Source: Pneumocystis sp. 'macacae' (lineage: Eukaryota > Ascomycota > Pneumocystomycetes > Pneumocystales > Pneumocystaceae). From it: DNA of 64,000 bases. Made by a program: the position numbers and the translations under genes. A model generated the notes under the pieces. That model was not told the origin of the DNA. It did no database searches and saw only the letters and a list, made by a program, of their open reading frames with translations. Shown here in pieces: positions 34,558 through 47,582 of the stretch; the first letter of the stretch is position 1, and every line of letters begins with the position of its first letter. Location: contig CM030733.1 in assembly GCA_018127085.1 (NCBI GenBank), positions 599,484 through 663,483 of the forward strand. The letters run 5' to 3'.

Positions 34558-36496
34558 ATGTGTGAAATTAAAAAGCAAAAATTTAGAATTTTTCAAAAAT
34601 ATAAAAAAAAGATTTTTTCCAATATATCCAAATCTTCAAAATGTGAGTTAACAAGTAATTTTTATACTTAAGAACGACAATATTAAATCATTTATAGATT
34701 TTCAAGATCTTTTTAGTTCTCGATATGTTATACTTTGTGCATTATATGTAAGTACAGGTGGGTTACTTTTTGGATATGGTATGTTTGTTGTTCCTTTTTT
34801 AATTTTTAATAATTTATCTAGATCAAGGGGTAATATCTATTGTACTTGTTATGCCCCATTTTCTTAGAAAATTCCCTGAACTAGCAATTGCAGAATCATC
34901 AATATATCACGGTGTACCGTATCCTTCTACTTCTTCACCTAATGCTGGTTTTTATAAAGGTCTTATGACTGCTTTAATAGAACTTGGTGCTTTTCTTGGT
35001 GCTTTAAATCAAGGTTGGATTGCCGATAAATTTTCCAGAAAATATTCAATATTTTACGCTGTATTTGTCTTTACTATTGGTGCGATCATTCAAACTATAT
35101 CTTCAGACTACGCAACACTTTCTATAGCAAGATTTATAGGTGGCATTGGTGTCGGAATGTTAAGTATGGTAACACCTCTTTATATGGCAGAAATATCACC
35201 TCCTAAAATTCGAGGGCTTTTGCTTGTTCTCGAAGAATTGAGTATTGTTTCAGGAATTGTTATTTCATTCTGGATAACTTATGGAACAAGGTTTTTTTAT
35301 AAAATATTTTCTATTAGATTTAAAATAATTAACAGATTCATCGATTCAACATGGTCTTTTCGTTTTCCTTTTTTGATTCAAATATTGCCAAGCTTAGTGC
35401 TTGGTGTTGGTATCCTTTTTTTACCTTTCTCTCCTCGTTGGCTTGCATTTAAAGGTCGCGATAAAGAATCTTTGCGTTCCCTTAGCAAATTGCGACAGCT
35501 TCCTGAATCAGATCCTTCTATTCAAAAAGAATGGACTGAAATTCGTGCAGAAATAAAATTTCAAAAAGAAGTAAGTGAAATTCGACATCCTAAGTTAAAA
35601 GATAATCGAATCTCTACAATGATAAAACTAGAAATAGCAACATGGTGTGATTTATTTAAGCAAGGATGTTGGAGAAGAACTATAGTTGGCATAGGCGTAA
35701 TGTTTTTTCAACAAGTATTTTCCTAATGTTTTTATTATATGGTTATTAATATTATTTTAGTTTGTTGGAATTAACGCTTTAGTATATTATTCTCCCACTT
35801 TATTTAAGACTCTCGGTCTGAATTATGATATGCAATTATTAATGTCTGGTATTTTAAATGTTACTCAACTATTTGGTGTTACTATTAGCATATATACTAT
35901 GGATAAATTAGGAAGACGTCCTTTACTTTTAATTGGTAGTATTTTAATGTTTATTTCTCAATTGAGTATAGCTATTATTGTTGGAATATATAGTCATAAC
36001 TGGTCTATTTATAAAATACAAGGTTGGATTGGAGCTGCATTGTTATGTATTATTTCTATACAAATTTATTGATTATCCTAATTTTTAAAGTATTTTATAT
36101 GTTTTCATTTGGTTCAACATGGGGACCAGTTCCGTAAATAATCAAAACTTTATTATTAAAGATTTAATACTATTTAGTTGGGTATTACCTGCAGAAATAT
36201 TTCCATCTTCTCTTCGAGCAAAGGGTGTAGCCATATCAACATGTAGTAATTGGTTCAATAACTTTATAATAGGATTAGTTACAATCCCGTTGGTAGAAAA
36301 AACTAATTATGGCGCATATTTATTTTTTTCAATTTTTTGTTTTTTTTCAGCAATTTTTACATGGTTTCTTATTCCAGAGACAAATAGACGTACTCTTGAA
36401 GAAATGGATTTAGTTTTTCATGATAATCATGGAGTTGATGATGAAGAAAGAAAGAAGAAAATTGAAAGGGAGTTTGGGATAGAATCGTTTACATGA
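34558..36496 (+). CDS. MFS sugar transporter (sugar porter family)
   Basis: This is a 12-span plasma-membrane hexose transporter by family. Exon 1 (from 34558) is basic (MCEIKKQKFRIFQKYKKK). Exon 2 gives SRYVILCALYVSTGGLLFGY, joined to DQGVISIVLVMPHF. The sugar porter signature DKFSRKYSI follows TM2, and RFIGGIGVGMLSMVTPLYMAEISPPKIRG follows it. The central loop has PFSPRWLAFKGRDKESL, then FFQQ|FVGINALVYYSP, DKLGRRPLL and FGSTWGPVP|WVLPAEIFPSSLRAKGVAIS. The C-terminus PETNRRTLEEMDLVFH is typical. Six short introns interrupt the gene, including one before STWSFRFPF and one inside the PVP|WVLP motif. The substrate is not known; glucose is plausible. Confidence 0.93.
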
Positions 36497-37324
36497 TAAT
36501 CTTAATACTTTCTAATTTTGCATAATTCTATTAACATATATTATTTTGTTATTAATTTTTACAATTAAAATTATAATATTGTAAAATTCGGAATTCATTT
36601 TAAACTTAGACTTTAAAATTTGAATATAATATAATTTTTGGCTATACTTTTAAATAAAAAAGTATTTAAGTTTTATTATTATTTTTAAAGATATATAAAA
36701 AAATTAAATTTTTAAAAAATCACTTTTTAAAAATAAATCTTATAATATTTACAAAATTTGTTATAGTAAATTTTAAAAAAAGAATAATTGAGTAAATAAT
36801 TTTAACTAAAAATTACTGAATAAATATAGTATATAGGAAATAGAATAAAATTTTAGTTTTATATCTAAAATTTTTAAAAAATATTAAAAAATTAATATTT
36901 TTAAGAAATTTCAATATATAAAAAAACAAATTATATAGAATATAAAAAATAAAATATATTAATATAATATATTCAAACAAATCAAAATTTATTGTAAACT
37001 AAATTTAAAATTTTACTAAGATATAAATTTAAATTTTTAAAAACTTATTTCAAATTATAACTTTTTAGTTTAAAATATAAGATTAAAATAAAAATTTTTA
37101 AATAATTATAAAATTATGGTATTTAAAATTACATTGTTTTGAAAATTTCTAAAATTTAAATATTTCTATAAGAAAAATTATTTTTTTTAAAAAACAAATC
37201 AATATAAATCTTAAAATAAACAAAACATACATATTTTAAATCCATTTTATGATTTCTTATTCTTTAAAAATTGACTTAAAGTAGAATTCTTAGAGAATAA
37301 ATTTTTAACATTTTAATTTAATAT
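36497..37324. other. AT-rich spacer at the core/Msg boundary
   Basis: About 830 bp with heavy A/T runs separates the last core gene from the first Msg-related gene. It must contain the promoter of the Msg-related gene at 37325. No frame is supported. Confidence 0.6.
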
Positions 37325-40300
37325 ATGAGAATTGTTATGTTTATTGTGTTCATTAATATAGCATATAGTTTTCAAGAAGGTAATAATATTATTTAATTTT
37401 TTCTTTTTTGGTTCTTAATTTTTGTTTTTAGTTTCTTTTTATAAAAGATTAATTCTAAATTCATTAGAGTATAAAACCTTAAAACACATATATAGCACTA
37501 AGTTTTCTTATCTAGTGACGATTATTTTTATGCTTTTGTACTTAAAGATAAAATAAATGAGTGCGAAAAATATCTAGAAGAATTCTGTAATAGTTTGAAT
37601 AAGATAGACTCAGATCTGAAAGAAAAGATTCCTATACCGAAAAATGCTTGTCAAACTGGAACTAAATCTGAAATATGTGAAAATTTACCAACAAAAATTA
37701 AAGAAAAATGCAATAATTTAAAAGAAAAAATTGAATTATTAAAGAAAAATTCTATAAATAATGATATTTGTTCAACGTATCAATCTCAGTGTATATTTTT
37801 ACAAGCTTCATGCTTTGATTCTACTCTCACTTTTTATTGTGCTAATCTGTTAATTACATGTTATCAAAACAAACGTGATGAAGCAGCATCAGAAATTCTT
37901 TTAAGAGCATTTAAAGGAAAAATAAACGAATATCTCTCTTGCTGGCAAGATACATATAAAGTATGCCGAGAATTGAGTAAAGAAAGTGATGAATTGATGC
38001 AAAAATGTTTTTTTCCGCAAAGTATTTGTGCAGACTTAAAACATTTATCCATGTCAAAATGTTTTAATCTTGGAACAACACTCGATAATATCTATAAGAA
38101 CAAAGGGTTTACTAAAAACATGTGCAATTATCTTAAACAATGCTATTTTTATGGTCAAAATTGTCAATATTCTACACAAGAGAGCTGTTCAGGATTAAGA
38201 GATTATTGTAAAAATGAAAACATCACATATGTTTTGAATAATAATTATGATCCAACAATGCCCGATACTCTTATAAGGGAAAAAGTAGATATAGATAATT
38301 TTTATGCTGAACTAACAGAAGCTGGTATTTTAATTCAGAAACCTAAAGAAAAATATACTTATGATTTAATGGCATTGCTTCCTCATAAAGTTGGGAAAGA
38401 TTTTATGGTTAATTGTCTAGAGTTATTGAAAAAAAATTGTGATTTTAATTATCTAAGACAAGATGTAAATGAAGTATGTTTACTCCTTTCTAAGCATAAC
38501 GACAGATGTACCTGGTTTAAAGAGTATTTAGATAGAAAAATATTAGATATCAAAGAAAGACTAAGAGCTTATGGGATTTTGGATAATATAATTGTATGGG
38601 ATAATCTTCCTCATCTCAAAGAAGATGTTTCTACAGAATTAATATCAGATTGTTTCTATTTTGAAATATATGATACTCAGATTTCACATGGTTGTCATAA
38701 TGTGAGGACGTTATACTACAAACTTGGGCGTCATGCTGCTGCAAATAAATTATTGGAAAGTAAATTAAGTGGAAAACTTAGTCGTTCTAAAAATATTAAA
38801 GAATGTTGGAAAGTGTTAATAGAAGAATGTCAGGTTCTTAAAGATCAAAGTCTAGAACTATTTTCATATTGTGTGCACCCAGAAAAAGCTTGTTTGAAAA
38901 TCAAAGAAGATATTGAGGCAAGAGGAAACGATTTATTGTTTACTTTAAATGAAAAACGAGATTATCCGGAAGAAAAGGATTGTGTCAAATTACAAGAAAA
39001 GTGTGATAAATTATCAGTTGATTTTTCAAAGCTTTCTAACCCATGTAAAACATTGAAAAAGAATTGTGTTTATATGAGAACTATAAATGATCTTAAAAAT
39101 ACTTTATTAAATGAGAAAACAAGTATTTTTACTGATATTGATACTTGTATAACATCTTTAAACTCTAAATGTAATGAATGGTTTAAAAAAAACAGAGAAC
39201 TTACTATTATATGTATCCAGCTTAACGAATCTTGTCAAATAATGGTTGATAATACGTATAATCATTGTAAAATATTTAAATCTAAAATGATGGAGGGTGA
39301 TGTACTTTGGAATGCTGAGGCTCAATCTAAAAGGGAGGACATATGTTCCTTTTGGGAACCATATTGTAACAAGCTTATGCCAAGTTGTGATAATTTAATG
39401 AAAGATAAGCGTCAAAGTTTCGGAATTTGTAGAAATCTTATTAGTAAATGCAAACCATTTCGCGAAGAGAAGTCTATGGAAGATGCATTAACTTATGAAT
39501 TGAAGGGGCATTTGATTAATAAAGATAAATGCGTCATTATGTTAACCGAGTTTTGCGCACATTTAGATAATTCTCAAAATACCACATTTCTTCGTTTTTG
39601 TAAAAATAATCCTAATATACCCAATGATAAGAAAGATAGTAGTACCAGACTTAATATTTGCAGTAAGCTTGTTACTCGTTTTCAAAAGTATTGTGATGCA
39701 TTAACAAAAAAATTAATAAATGAGGCGAGTGATTTAGAAAAAATGATTAATAACTTTGAAGAAATTAAAAAAGTTGCAAAAAAAGCAATAGAAAATTCTG
39801 GCTTACTTTTATTAGCTCCAGAAAATAAAGAGAATATACTTAATCTAGAAAACAATACAGTGAGTTTTAAATTAGTGCGTCGAGAAGATAATTCATCTAT
39901 TCTTACAACAAAAGCTGAAATATTTGCTTTTGAAGCAGTGGCAGAAACGTTAGAATTATACCAAGAGTTATTAAGGAAATGTAGTCGTCTATTAATAGAA
40001 ACAGAATTTAAAGAAGATTGTTTGCCTTCTAAAAACTCAAGTGAAAAAGTACAGAAGATATGCAATACGTTAACTCCATTAAAGCTAATTCCTCGTGTGG
40101 TAACAATAGAAACTATATCAACGACAACTACTACTACAACAACAACAACTACTACTACTACTACTACTACTACGACAACAACAATGACATCAATAACAAC
40201 AGAAATAATAACAGAAGTGAGAATAGAAGTGAAAACAGAGACAAATCTATGTGTTAATCAATCAGCATCAAATACTATAACGACAAAATTAACAAATACC

Positions 40301-40603
40301 ACACTTATGGGAGAAACTAAAGATTGTACAATTATTCATACAATAGATACACAAATAACACATACTTCAACATATACTACAACAATGATTTGTAAACCAA
40401 CAGCAACATCAACATTTACATGGGTGTCGACACGCTGGTGTACAGTAGTGCAACATAAAGTAAAAATCGTTGAAGGAAGGAAAAAAGAACATGAAAATGA
40501 AGAAAATGAGAGAGTAATAATTCCAAATCAAGAAGTTAGGCTTAAATCTATATGTATTTTAAAATGGATAATAATGATTATGATAATTTTTATGATGGTC
40601 TAA
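37325..40603 (+). CDS. Msg-related surface glycoprotein with its own signal peptide
   Basis: This is a Pneumocystis major surface glycoprotein family member, predicted to be secreted and GPI-anchored. Exons 37325-37379, 37432-37468 and 37516-40603 give 1059 residues. Exon 1 is a signal peptide (MRIVMFIVFINIAYSFQE). Exon 2 adds a short linker with YKR, a possible kexin-type Lys-Arg site. Exon 3 starts DDYFYAFVLKDKINECEKYL and continues with the repeated Msg cysteine pattern (C-x7-C, LLRAFKGK, ESDELMQKC, CYFYGQNC, NEKRDYP, SFWEPYC). A poly-threonine tract precedes the C-terminal region with its final hydrophobic segment (LKWIIMIMIIFMMV), as in GPI signals. Unlike the three CRJE-linked genes it has an ATG, so it can be expressed in place. 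Its amino acid sequence is clearly more diverged than the CRJE genes are from each other. Confidence 0.9.
40117..40190 (+). repeat. ACN trinucleotide repeat coding poly-threonine
   Basis: A run of ACA, ACT and ACG codons encodes an almost pure threonine tract of about 25 residues within the Msg-related gene. It is mixed at the third base, so it is not a perfect microsatellite. It lies in the Ser/Thr-rich stalk preceding the anchor signal and would be heavily O-glycosylated if secreted. Confidence 0.85.
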
Positions 40604-42194
40604 AAAACTGAAAAGCATGGTATTTCTAGTTATATTGGTTTATAATAATTTAAATTATAATATAAAAAACGTATAAAAATGATAAAAGTGCATGCAGTAA
40701 TCGTAATTATTTAGATGGTGATTTAAGAGATAGCTAAATGCTTAAATACAGAACAGAATATATGCATTTACGAAATGAATAGATAGAATAGAATTAAGAT
40801 AAAAAGTATGGATTAAGAATATGATTTTTTTTATCCAGTTTTTCGAAAATTTTTAGCTATACTAGCACATATTTATTATTTTCTGCACTGTATATAGCAT
40901 CTTCATTTTTTATACTTTATTACCACTAATTCATCTAGATTTACTCTGTATTACTTCGTGTAAATTACAGACATTAATCATAAAGAAAATACTGAAGTAT
41001 TTTAGAACTTCATGATTAGATAATCATTGTTAGATATGTTGTTTACGATTTTGCTTATATTAAAATGTATTCACTTTAATTATAAAAAACTCTGAAATAT
41101 ATTTATCATTTAAATAATTTTCTTAATCATTTTCAAAAGGAACATTTAAGAGAAAATATTTAAATAATTTATAAAATAGAATAAATCATATTATAACAAT
41201 ATTCCGAATTTTAATTGTAAAGTCAAAAACATGAAACATTGAATAGCTTATGAAAAAATGTAACAAAATTTAAACTAAAAACTAATTATCAAACTAAATG
41301 TTATTTCAAAAATATTTATAGGTACAAAAAATTATAAATAGCATTTTTAAATAAAATTGATAGAATATTCGGGTAAAATTTAAAAGTTTTAGATAAAAAT
41401 TAATTATTTAGTCTAAAATACTATATACATATTATATTCAAAAAATACAATTCATGTTATCAAATAGATTTAGAAACATTTGTTAAAATTACTCTGATCA
41501 GGAAATTAAATGGAAATTCTACTTTAATATACTTTAATACAATTTTAAAACTTGAATCAACAGAAAATAGCTGTTAGAACACTTCTTTGGCTACAAGAAA
41601 TTTATGTACCATAATTATTATACCTTATTTAAATGTTTACATTAAAAAAAAATATGAAACTGACCTTCAAAAAAATTATTAAAATTTAAATAGTAGTTCA
41701 AAGAAGATAAAAAATCAATTTAAATATATTTTTTTTAAAAAACAAAAGAATATAATAATTTAAACTCATTCTAAAACTATAGAGTTATTTCAATATATTG
41801 AAGACTACAAAAATATTAAAGTTTACAAATTTAAAATTAAAAATACTGAAAAATTAAATAGATACTTTATAAAGTTTATTTATTTACACTATCTATTTTA
41901 TAAAATGTCCTTTAAAAATAATACAAGTTATTTATATGAGTATATTAGATACGTATAAGCACATGTTCAAGAAAATTCAAAAAGATTGCAAGCAATTATT
42001 GAATGTATGGAGATATATATGGATCATATTTTTCATTTATTTTATATTGCATCTAGTAGTCGTTTTTATTTGAAAAATTAGTGTTTTATATATTGGAAAT
42101 TATTCGGTACGTAATCCCTATTATAAAGTTCTAAAAATATATAATACTATAATAGAACGGAGTAAAGGTCTTCTTTCATTGATTATAGTATTTT
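40604..42194. other. AT-rich spacer
   Basis: About 1.6 kb of A/T-rich DNA between the first Msg-related gene and the Msg-like remnant. Several stops are present in all frames. Nothing is supported. Confidence 0.6.
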
Positions 42195-42934
42195 ATGGAT
42201 GAATATCTACTGTTAGGCTATATAAAAAAATTAGAAAAATACAAAAATTCCGTAAATCAAAAAAAACATCTGTATAGCAAGATTAATCAATGCGAATTCT
42301 TGGTACTATATTTAAGAAAAGTATTTCATAAGTTCATATTAAAACTTTCTATGTATTTTTATACTAATTTTAATTCTAATATATAGTGTAAAAAAATAGA
42401 ATTTTCATCTATATGATCCTCTTGTACTAAAATTAACAGTAAAGTTTCTTCTATATGTGCTAATTTTATTATTAAATATAAGTCATAAACATCTCTATTA
42501 CTTCCAGTATTAGGATCAGAACCACTGCTAAAGCAAGTGCCAGAACCATCCTGGAACCAGAACCAAAGCTAGAACCGGACTCAGAATTAATGCTGAAACC
42601 AGAACCAAGGTCAGAACCAAGGTCGAAACAAGGATCAGGATTATCATTGTTACTGCCTATACCACTATTATCAAAACCAAGACTATCAGATTTATCAAGT
42701 TTACCAACTGTAACACCACCAGCAACACTATCAGCTACACGCAAGCCAAGTGTATGCACAAAAGCTACATGCTCAACATCTATGCGCTTAAGACCTAGAC
42801 TAACAGTATTACCTAATGACGATTGCGAAGATGATTATGGAAAAGGTTATGGAATCAGAACACAAAGATTATATATTATAATGTTGTTTTGGACAATTAC
42901 AGGAATAATACTAGGATTATGGATATTTGTTTAG
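42195..42934 (+). pseudogene. decayed Msg-like gene remnant
   Basis: Two fragments suggest a collapsed Msg-family gene. At 42195 a frame opens MDEYLLLGYIKKLEKYKNS, like the start of the mature Msg domain in the neighbours (DEEILLALIVKK). It includes one cysteine block and ends at 42386. From about 42479 a second frame has a Glu-Pro/Ser-Pro-rich stalk (EPEPKLEPDSEL, KPEPRSEPRSK), then VCTKATCSTSMRLRPR, an acidic CEDDYGK and a terminal hydrophobic segment (LYIIMLFWTITGIILGLWIFV) before the stop at 42934. This resembles the Msg C-terminal layout (stalk, two cysteines, LR, hydrophobic tail). Most of the central domain is absent. A small functional surface protein with introns cannot be excluded. 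Confidence 0.45.
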
Positions 42935-44374
42935 GATCAAAACGGTATTTACTTGTTAATATTTTCATGAAATACTTTTTATGAAGCATTTTTTATAAAG
43001 CGTTTTTGATAATAATTATAAAATTAATAACTCATTAAAATGGGAAAATTATCTAGACATTTTTGAGGAATAATTTTAAGGAGTATCGATTTATGTGCAT
43101 CAAATCAATAGAATACAATTTTTAAAGCATTGGCATTTAATTGTAATTTAGGAAATGATTTATCTTTTTATTTCTAATTAGGTCACAAAAGTATATATTT
43201 ACTTAAATATTCGAGTAATTATATTTATTTGATTATTTTAAAAAGGTATTCTTTTAAAAAATACAATTATTTATTATATTTTAATTTTTTTAAACAATGT
43301 TTAAATTTTATTTAAAATAAACTTTTGTATATTAATAATATACAAAAAAAATATTTCAACTAAGAAATATATTCTGTAATTCTATGAATGTAATGTTAAT
43401 ATAGAAACTTGAAAAATCAATTAATAAATTACAAAAAAAATATATTAAAAACTAAAAACTTTTAGATAATTAAAAAAAGTCTAAATTTTCAAAACATAGT
43501 AATTTAAAGATCCATAAATCCAAAACAATGGTAAATATATAAAAATCAATGAGAATATAGAATCCAAAGATGTTTGTTATATCATAAAAGATTAAAGCAA
43601 ACTAAATGATCTAAAAAAGTGAAAAACAGTCTAAGGTTCTTTTAAAAGTATTCAAAAAATATTCTGAAAAGCAGGAACTTATAAAATAAAGTCAAAGGCA
43701 AATCTCTTAAAAACATCAAAACAATGTGTTGAAATTTATCAATACAAAAGATATATAAAAAACTTGTATAATTAAGAAAAGCATAAGATTTTGAAATAAA
43801 GCACTCAAGAACATTCAAATTTTAAAAATTAATTATTAAGAATTATTTTTATAATTTGAATTATATATTAAATGGAAGAAATTAACAAAAGCTTAAAAAA
43901 TATAAACATCATATGTATAACTTTAAATTTGAAACAATAAAACCAGGGATAAAAATGAGTAAAAAATGAATAAATATGCAAAATAGTTTTAAATAAAGAA
44001 TGAATAGCATAAAATCTGAAACTGTCTTTAGAAGAAATTTAGAGAGGTCTGGCCTAGACTTAATAAATCAGAATAAAAAAAGTTGAAAGAATCGTATTTA
44101 CATATGTAATGATACAATAAAAATAAAGATTATATTATTTAGAACTCGAAAAATAGTTTTTTTTTACAAAAATTTAAAGATATTAGAGTATCAACTTATA
44201 TAAATTCAATAAAAAAGTAAGTCATGCTACTGTAACAGAAAACAGTAACTATTTGTTTATTCTATATCGATTACTTATTATCGTTTCCATATTTTTCACG
44301 AGAACGTTTCCCAATATTTTCAATGTCAAATATGAAACATTTTTTATAAAAGTTATTATTTATTACCATTATAA
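42935..44374. other. AT-rich spacer upstream of second Msg-related gene
   Basis: About 1.4 kb of A/T DNA. Its last 100 bp (around 44.28-44.37 kb) become slightly richer in GC and probably hold the promoter of the gene at 44375. No frame is supported. Confidence 0.6.
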
Positions 44375-47300
44375 ATGAAAGTGTTTGTGTTAGCTGGATT
44401 TTTTGGTATAGCATATGCTTTTTCCAAAAGTATTGGTATTATGTTTTTTTTTTTTCTTTTTAATTTTTTTAGAGCTTATTCATAAAAGATCTACTTCATT
44501 AATTCCTTCAGTAAACACACCACTACTTTTGACAGCGTATGAAAACTTTTAAGTACCACCAAAACTTACAGAATTAACAATTTTTTTGTCTAGCAAAGAA
44601 GAATTTTTTGTTTTAATCTTAAAAGAAAATACTCTAAATGATCAATGTCAAATAAAATTACAAGAATACTGCGAAAAACTAAAGAGCATGAATCTTTTGG
44701 ATAAAGTTTTAGCTTTTCACCCAGAAATGAAAAGTTTTTGTCAAACATCAGAATATAAAAAACTATGTGATAACTTTAAACAAAATACTGCAAAATATTG
44801 TGAAGAACTTGAAAAAAAATTAAAGGCTATTAATGGCAGCCCATGCGATGCATCTCAGGACTATATAACTCAAAATGAATGCATTTTGTTGGAAAAAGTT
44901 TGTTCGAGAGAACTTAAAGAGAAATGTAATGATTTAACAAGTTCATGCCAACAAGAAGAACGGAACAATTTAGGAACAGAGTTTCTTTTAAGAGCATTTC
45001 CTGGAGATTTGAAGAAAAAAGAAGATTGTGAAAAAGTAATTAATGAGAAATGTCTTATGTTCATAGGAGAAAGCGACGAACTAATGAAATTTTGTTTAAC
45101 TTCAAATAGATGTGAAGATCTCGTAATCTTGGCAGAAGCTAAATGTGAGGGATTAGAAGGAACTATGAAAGAACTTCAAAACTTTATAGGAACTATTAAT
45201 GATGCTGATACATTAAAAGAAATTTGCATTTCATTTCTTAAAGAATGTCACTTACATAAATCAAACTGCAATAGTAGTTTTCATGATGTTTGCAAAGAAT
45301 TAGAAAAAAAATGCGGAGAGGAAAGAAAGTACACACCGCCTAATCTAACGCTTGATCTACTAGAGAAAGAAATTACACTAATGGAGGAAATAGAACACAA
45401 AGAATTATTTGGAGATGAAGTTGGAAAACCAGGAGCAAAAGATATGGTTGATCTTTTGTTATTACTAGTAGATAGTAATCTAAGTAATTGTGAAACTAAT
45501 GTTAACAAATGTTATAAATTCTGTAGCTCTTTACCACAATTGAAAGATTTATACGACAGCACTAAAGGAAAAATGAATAAAAATAAAGAAGATATATGTA
45601 CTAACCTAAAAGATAGTTTGAGACATAAATGCAAAGCTTTAAAATTGAGATTGCACAGCTTGTCAATATCAGACACTTCGAATGATAATGATTCTACTGC
45701 GTTGGGATGGTCTGAGCAATCTATTGAGCTCGATGAGAAACTTTGTATAGATTTGGAGTCTGAGTGTTTTTATTTGCGGATACCTTGTAATAATATAAAT
45801 ATTAAAATGAGTAATGCATGTGCTAATCTAAAATCATCATGTTTAAAGACACGACTTGTTAGAAGAGCCTACCAATTATTTCAGAAAGTGTTAAGAGGAA
45901 AATTACATAATTTAGCAAAAACCAATTTTCTTCAGACATGCATTAATGGACTATTGGAACTATGCAAAACAGAAATTAATACCGAGAATCCTATACTAAT
46001 GGATTTTTGTCTACGACCATGGGATGCTTGTCATGCATTTGCAAGTGATATTCAAAGACAAAGTCGAAAACTTAGAATCAGTTTAGGCTGGAAGAGAGAT
46101 TTTCCAAGTGATGAGGACTGCAAGAAATTGGAAGAGAAATGTGAAGCACTAGGACAAGATTCAAGAATGAACTATTTACCGTGTCTTACTTTGAAAGAAC
46201 GGTGTAGTCATTTGAAGAATGCAAAGGAATTAGGGAATTTTTTGTTAAAAGAAAAAGCAGGAAATTTGAATAATTTGGAAACATGTATAAAAAAGGTGAC
46301 AGAAAGATGCAATGCTTGGTCCAGAAGAAAGAGGATGGGGTTTGCTCTTTCGTGTATACAGTTAAACACTACATGTCAGATGATTACTAGAGATATTAAT
46401 TTTAAATGCAAAATATTAGGGAGAAACATGGATCTTAAAGGCTCTTTGACTCAAGTAAAAAACGTCAATGCTACTATAAAGGAATCTGCCTGTGACTTCT
46501 GGGAGCCCTATTGTGACGTGTTTATGTCAAATTGTAAGAAGCTTATCCAAGATAATGGGAAAGATGGGAAATGCAAAGAACTAAAAGGAAACTGCAAATT
46601 ATATCGAGAGTTACAGGACAGAGAAAAGGAAATTATGCATGAACTGAGGGGAAGTCTTAATGAAAAAAATAAATGCCAATCAACTCTTGATAAACGTTGT
46701 TTAAATTGGGCTCAAACGAACAATTATACATTTAAAAATTTCTGCAGTAACACTGGTATTAAAAATGGTGCACCTAAAGATAAATTATGTGAAAAACTAA
46801 TAAAACGAATAAAAAAAAGGTGTGCAGAACTGTCCACAAAACTAGGAAATATGGCGATAGAATTAGAAAAAAATGTAAAGATTGTTAAAGGACTGAACGA
46901 GGTCGCAAAAAAAGCATTGGAAAATGCAAAACTTACTTTGAATAAACAAAAAATAGGTATAAATAATGCGGCATTGATTCTATTTTATAATGCAAATACT
47001 GGCATGAGAATAGACCTAAAAACAAATACATCTCAGAAAAATCAATCTGGATATTTACAACAGAAGGATGCAGAAGTGAATCTTACTAATAAAGAAGTTG
47101 AAGTATTTGATGCAGCAACTGAGGCCTTGAAGGTATATGCAGAAGTGAAAACAGAATGCGAAAATCTATTATTGGAGTGTGGATTCAAAGATGATTGTTC
47201 TGAATATAAAGGTGCATGCAAGAAAATTGAAGATGCATGTAATAAACTAAAACCTCTGGAAATCAAGTCTTCAAAGAAAGAAGCAACTAATCAAACTACG

Positions 47301-47582
47301 GTAGAAGCAACACTCATTATAAAAACGGGGTCACATGAAACGCAAAAGACACTAATAGTAGGAGGAGAATGCTTTTCGGTTCGTGAAACAGACAAATGGG
47401 TTACAAGTACTCCGACATACATACAGACATCTACCATAACATCAACAGTGACACCAAGTCAATGCAAGCCAACAAAGTGTCGAGAAGCAGGGGATGTAAA
47501 ATCGAGTGAAGGATTGAGGATGAGTGTGTGGGACGTGATGAAGGGAGTAATATTAACAATGATTATTTTGGCTATAGTTTAG
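44375..47582 (+). CDS. Msg-related surface glycoprotein with its own signal peptide
   Basis: This is a second self-starting Msg-family member. Exons 44375-44429, 44473-44536 and 44594-47582 encode 1035 residues. Exon 1 is a signal peptide (MKVFVLAGFFGIAYAFSKK) of the same 55-base length as exon 1 of the gene at 37325. Exon 2 contains LIHKRSTS, a probable kexin-type Lys-Arg site, and PSVNTPLLLTA. Exon 3 has the Msg cysteine repeats: KEEFFVLILKENTLNDQC, LLRAFPGD, ESDELMKFC, WKRDFPSDEDC, DFWEPYC. The tail carries VTSTPTYIQTSTITSTVTPS, CKPTKC and GLRMSVWDVMKGVILTMIIL, a GPI-type end. The tail is closer to the CRJE genes than the 37325 gene's is, so the C-terminus is shared with Msg proteins while the N-terminus is independent. 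Confidence 0.9.
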
